Shown one piece after another: positions 5,488 to 7,790 of a stretch of DNA of 7,790 bases. The DNA is from an uncultured beta proteobacterium. Its GTDB lineage: Bacteria > Pseudomonadota > Gammaproteobacteria > Burkholderiales > Rhodocyclaceae. The notes beneath the pieces are model-generated. The model did not search any database. It had not been told where the DNA came from and saw only the letters and a program-made list of their open reading frames with translations. The stretch is from the NCBI GenBank assembly GCA_903917505.1, contig CAIXAY010000467.1, forward strand, positions 1 through 7,790, in the 5' to 3' direction. Numbering within the stretch: the stretch's first letter is position 1; the number at the start of each line of letters is the position of its first letter. Position numbers and translations under genes: made by a program.

Positions 5488-7737
5488 ATGCATATTCACA
5501 AGCACGACCGCGAGCCGGTTCGCCGCACCGGCCTGATTGAATGGGCGTTGTTCGGTTTGGCCTTGCTGATCATCGGCGGCTACGTCGGGCAGTTCCTCTA
5601 TTCGGACTATCAGCGCATAGCCGCCGAGGAGAGACATCGGCTTGCCGCGGCGGCCGATGTCGTCGAGCAGAACCTCGCCCGGCAACTGCGCGCCGTCGAT
5701 CGATCGCTGGCCACCTTCATCGAGGACCTGCCGGCTTTTGGCGCCCTGCCGGGCAGCGCCGGACAGATCAACCGCCGCTTCAAGGCGATCAGCGAAGCGA
5801 TCCCCGGCGTGCGCACCCTGGTCCTGACCGAAGCCGACGGCATCGCGGTGGCCAGCAACCAGCCGCCGCTGATCGGCATGAATTTCCACAATTCCGAGCG
5901 CCAGCAGCTGCTTCGCCAAAGCACCGACCCGGCCAGGCTTTACGTTTCGCCGCCTTTCGTGACGCCGCTCGGCAACTACGCCACCGGCGTGGCGAAAGCC
6001 GTGTTCGACCGGCAAGGCCGCTTCGCCGGCGGCGTCCTGGCGGTGCTCGACCCCGAGTATTTCAACACCCTGCTCGCTTCGGTCGGCTATGCGCCGGATA
6101 TGCGGGCCTCGATAATCCACGGCGACGGCAAGGTGATCTCCATGGTTCCGGCGGCGCCGGGCATCATCGGCATGGACCTGGCAAGCAGCGACTCCAACTA
6201 TTCCCGGCACGTCAAGAGCGGCGGCCATACGAGCCTGTTCGAGGGCCGTGTGGCGGCGACCGGCGAGAACCGCCTGGTGGTCCTGCAAACCATCCGGCCG
6301 GCGCAGGTGGCGATGGACAAGCCCCTGATCATCGCGGTAAGCCGCGACGTGCCGGCGCTCTACCTCGGCTGGCAACGCCTGGCCGGCCAGCAGGCCATCC
6401 TGTTCGGCGCGCTGGCGCTGACCAGCGCGGCGAGCCTGCTGCTCTTTCAGCGCCGCCGGCGCGCCCATCAAGCGCTGCTGGCCGAGCGCGACGGCGAGCG
6501 CCGGGAAGCCGCCCGGGCCATCCAGGAAAGCGAGGAAAACCTCGCCATCACCCTGCATTCGATCGGCGACGCGGTGATCGCCACCGACCCGCAGGGCCGC
6601 GTGACGCGCATGAACCCGACGGCCGAGCGCCTGACCGGCTGGGCGCTCGCCGAGGCGCTCGGGCGGCCCCTGCCCGAGGTGTTTCGCATCGTGCATGCCG
6701 ACACCGGCGCCACCGCCGTCGACCCGGTGCAGCGCGTCATCGCGGCCGGCGAAGTCGTCGGGCTGGCCAATCACACCGCGCTGCTGGCCCGCGACGGGCA
6801 GCGCTATCAGATTGCCGACAGCGCCGCACCGATCCGCAACGCCGCCGGCGCAATCGTCGGCGTCGTGCTGGTGTTCACCGACGTCAGCGAACAGTACCGC
6901 ATGGAACAGGCGTTGCGCGACAACGAAGAGCGCTACCGGACGGCCTTCCAGACCAGCCCCGACGCCATTGCGATCAGCCGCATCGACGATGGCGTCTATG
7001 TCGACGCCAATGACGGCGCCTTGCAGATGTTCGGCTGGGAACGCGACGAGATCGTCGGCCGCAGCACGGCCGACATCGGCCTCTGGAACAATCCGGACGA
7101 CCGGCAAGCGCTGATCGCGCGGCTCGAACGCGACGGCTCGGTCGAGAATTTCGAAACCGAATTGCTGACCCGGGACCGGCGCCTGATCAACGTGCTGATG
7201 TCGGCCAACCGCATCGTCGTCAAGGGGCAGCGCTGCCTGCAGTCGGTAACGCGCGACATCTCGGCGCGCAAGCGGGTCGAAAAGGAACTCGAACTGCACC
7301 GCCATCACCTGGAAAATCTCGTCGCCGCGCGCACCGGCGAACTGGCCGAGGCCAACCGGTCGCTGATCCGGCACGCGGCGGAAATCGCCGATCTTTACGA
7401 CCACGCGCCCTGCGGCTACCACTCGCTGGCCCCCGACGGGACGATCATCGCGGTCAACGAGACCGAACTCGCCCTGCTCGGCTACGCGCGCGACGAGTAC
7501 GTCGGCCGCCAGATGCCGGAGTTCATGACGCCGGCGAGCCGGGCCGCCTTCGCGCTGAGTTGGGAGGAACTGTACCGCAGCGGCGTCGTGCGCGATCTCG
7601 AGCTCGAGCTGATCTGCAAGGACGGGACGATCATGCCCTTCCTGGTCAGCCGTGTACCGGCTCGCATTTCCTGGACACGGTTTTGCAACTCAGGCCGCCT
7701 TTCGTATGGCATAAGCCTGGCGGGCTTCAAGGGGTGA
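5488..7737 (+). CDS. Membrane-bound Cache/multi-PAS sensor protein, 3' end disrupted by an insertion sequence
   Basis: Signal-transduction sensor, 749 residues in the present open frame. Order: short cytoplasmic N-terminus; membrane segment 17-38; periplasmic Cache-like (double PDC) domain about 39-300, with VEQNLARQLRAVDRSLATFIED then VLTEADGIAVASN and GRFAGGVLAVLDPEYF; membrane segment 301-321; basic linker QRRRR; PAS1 about 345-468 (IGDAVIATDPQGRVTRMNPT); PAS2 about 477-593; charged helical linker 594-636 (KRVEKELELHRHHLENLVAA); PAS3 from 632. PAS3 reads normally to about residue 721 (KDGTIMPFLVS), then changes to an unrelated tail of about 28 residues ending SLAGFKG, encoded by the insertion-sequence end. 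No histidine-kinase, GGDEF or EAL domain is present, although proteins of this layout normally end in one. I infer that the output domain was cut off, leaving an orphan or non-functional sensor. Start ATG at 5488 has only a weak purine-rich site (CAGGGCAGG) upstream. Divergent from the regulator; no shared function is shown. Confidence 0.82.
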   Translation: MHIHKHDREPVRRTGLIEWALFGLALLIIGGYVGQFLYSDYQRIAAEERHRLAAAADVVEQNLARQLRAVDRSLATFIEDLPAFGALPGSAGQINRRFKAISEAIPGVRTLVLTEADGIAVASNQPPLIGMNFHNSERQQLLRQSTDPARLYVSPPFVTPLGNYATGVAKAVFDRQGRFAGGVLAVLDPEYFNTLLASVGYAPDMRASIIHGDGKVISMVPAAPGIIGMDLASSDSNYSRHVKSGGHTSLFEGRVAATGENRLVVLQTIRPAQVAMDKPLIIAVSRDVPALYLGWQRLAGQQAILFGALALTSAASLLLFQRRRRAHQALLAERDGERREAARAIQESEENLAITLHSIGDAVIATDPQGRVTRMNPTAERLTGWALAEALGRPLPEVFRIVHADTGATAVDPVQRVIAAGEVVGLANHTALLARDGQRYQIADSAAPIRNAAGAIVGVVLVFTDVSEQYRMEQALRDNEERYRTAFQTSPDAIAISRIDDGVYVDANDGALQMFGWERDEIVGRSTADIGLWNNPDDRQALIARLERDGSVENFETELLTRDRRLINVLMSANRIVVKGQRCLQSVTRDISARKRVEKELELHRHHLENLVAARTGELAEANRSLIRHAAEIADLYDHAPCGYHSLAPDGTIIAVNETELALLGYARDEYVGRQMPEFMTPASRAAFALSWEELYRSGVVRDLELELICKDGTIMPFLVSRVPARISWTRFCNSGRLSYGISLAGFKG

Positions 7738-7790
7738 CATGAAGTCCAGTTTTTCCAAACGCCAATGATGATTGTAACGTTCCTTGAACT
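7653..7790 (-). mobile_element. End of an insertion sequence (partial) inside the sensor gene
   Basis: The sensor's PAS3 homology stops at about 7651-7653, and an opposing transposase reading frame ends 37 bases further in. The bases between (TGTACCGGCTCGC, then TTTCCTGGACACGG) are non-coding for either gene. They occupy the place where an IS terminal inverted repeat should be, and TGTAC is a plausible terminal sequence for an IS3-like element. The exact edge is uncertain (7653 to about 7672), because the other end and any target duplication lie outside the window. Confidence 0.6.
7690..7790 (-). CDS. Transposase C-terminal fragment (integrase-core type, IS3-like; partial)
   Basis: The last 32 codons before the TGA at 7692-7690 read FKERYNHHWRLEKLDFMSP then LEARQAYAIRKAA. 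The layout 'YN-HH-W/R, then short spacer, then SP-EA' is that of the C-terminal end of DDE integrase-core transposases of IS3/IS481-like elements. There the motif follows the catalytic glutamate helix. The rest of the gene, including all catalytic residues, lies beyond 7790, so neither the family nor its intactness can be settled. The frame runs opposite to the sensor gene. Confidence 0.6.
   Translation of the reverse strand, partial: FKERYNHHWRLEKLDFMSPLEARQAYAIRKAA

Noticed and set aside
5416..7422. 668-residue open frame on the minus strand
   Set aside because: Shadow of the sensor gene, which shows membrane segments and PAS motifs in its own frame. The antisense product is rich in A, R, G, D and H without any family signature.
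1..7790. CRISPR arrays, tRNA or rRNA genes, phage or defence genes
   Set aside because: No regularly spaced repeats, cloverleaf-like or rRNA-like stretches, or relevant protein motifs were seen on either strand.

Overview
The window looks like the chromosome of a GC-rich proteobacterium, most likely a betaproteobacterium (Rhodocyclales-like is a guess from gene style and codon use, not a demonstrated assignment). Nearly all of it is coding. Strong G/C at third codon positions produces very long shadow frames opposite the real genes.

Minus strand, read from about 5384 down to 1: a FadR-type GntR regulator with a TTG start; a promoter and candidate operator; then a tight run of dctP, dctQ and dctM (a complete TRAP transporter: periplasmic binding protein, small permease, large permease), a zinc-dependent medium-chain dehydrogenase, and the start of an N-terminal-half ('split') transketolase that runs off the window at base 1. 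Gaps from dctQ onward are 10, 9 and 21 bases. Two ribosome binding sites overlap the stop codon of the gene before. This is most simply one catabolic operon: a Na+-driven carrier imports a polyhydroxylated, probably anionic compound, an NAD-dependent dehydrogenase oxidises an alcohol to a ketone, and a two-subunit transketolase cleaves or transfers a two-carbon ketol unit. The substrate cannot be read from the sequence. The regulator probably represses the operon and itself, because closely similar TTGT-N3-ACAA-type sites sit beside both promoters. A stable hairpin between dctP and dctQ probably sets a higher level of the binding protein than of the membrane subunits.

Plus strand, 5488 to the end: a divergent membrane-bound sensor with a Cache-like periplasmic domain and three PAS domains. 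Its third PAS domain breaks off near base 7653, where an insertion sequence begins. The last 32 codons of an opposing transposase (minus strand, stop at 7692-7690) fill the window end. The sensor therefore carries a short IS-encoded tail and has lost whatever output domain once followed.
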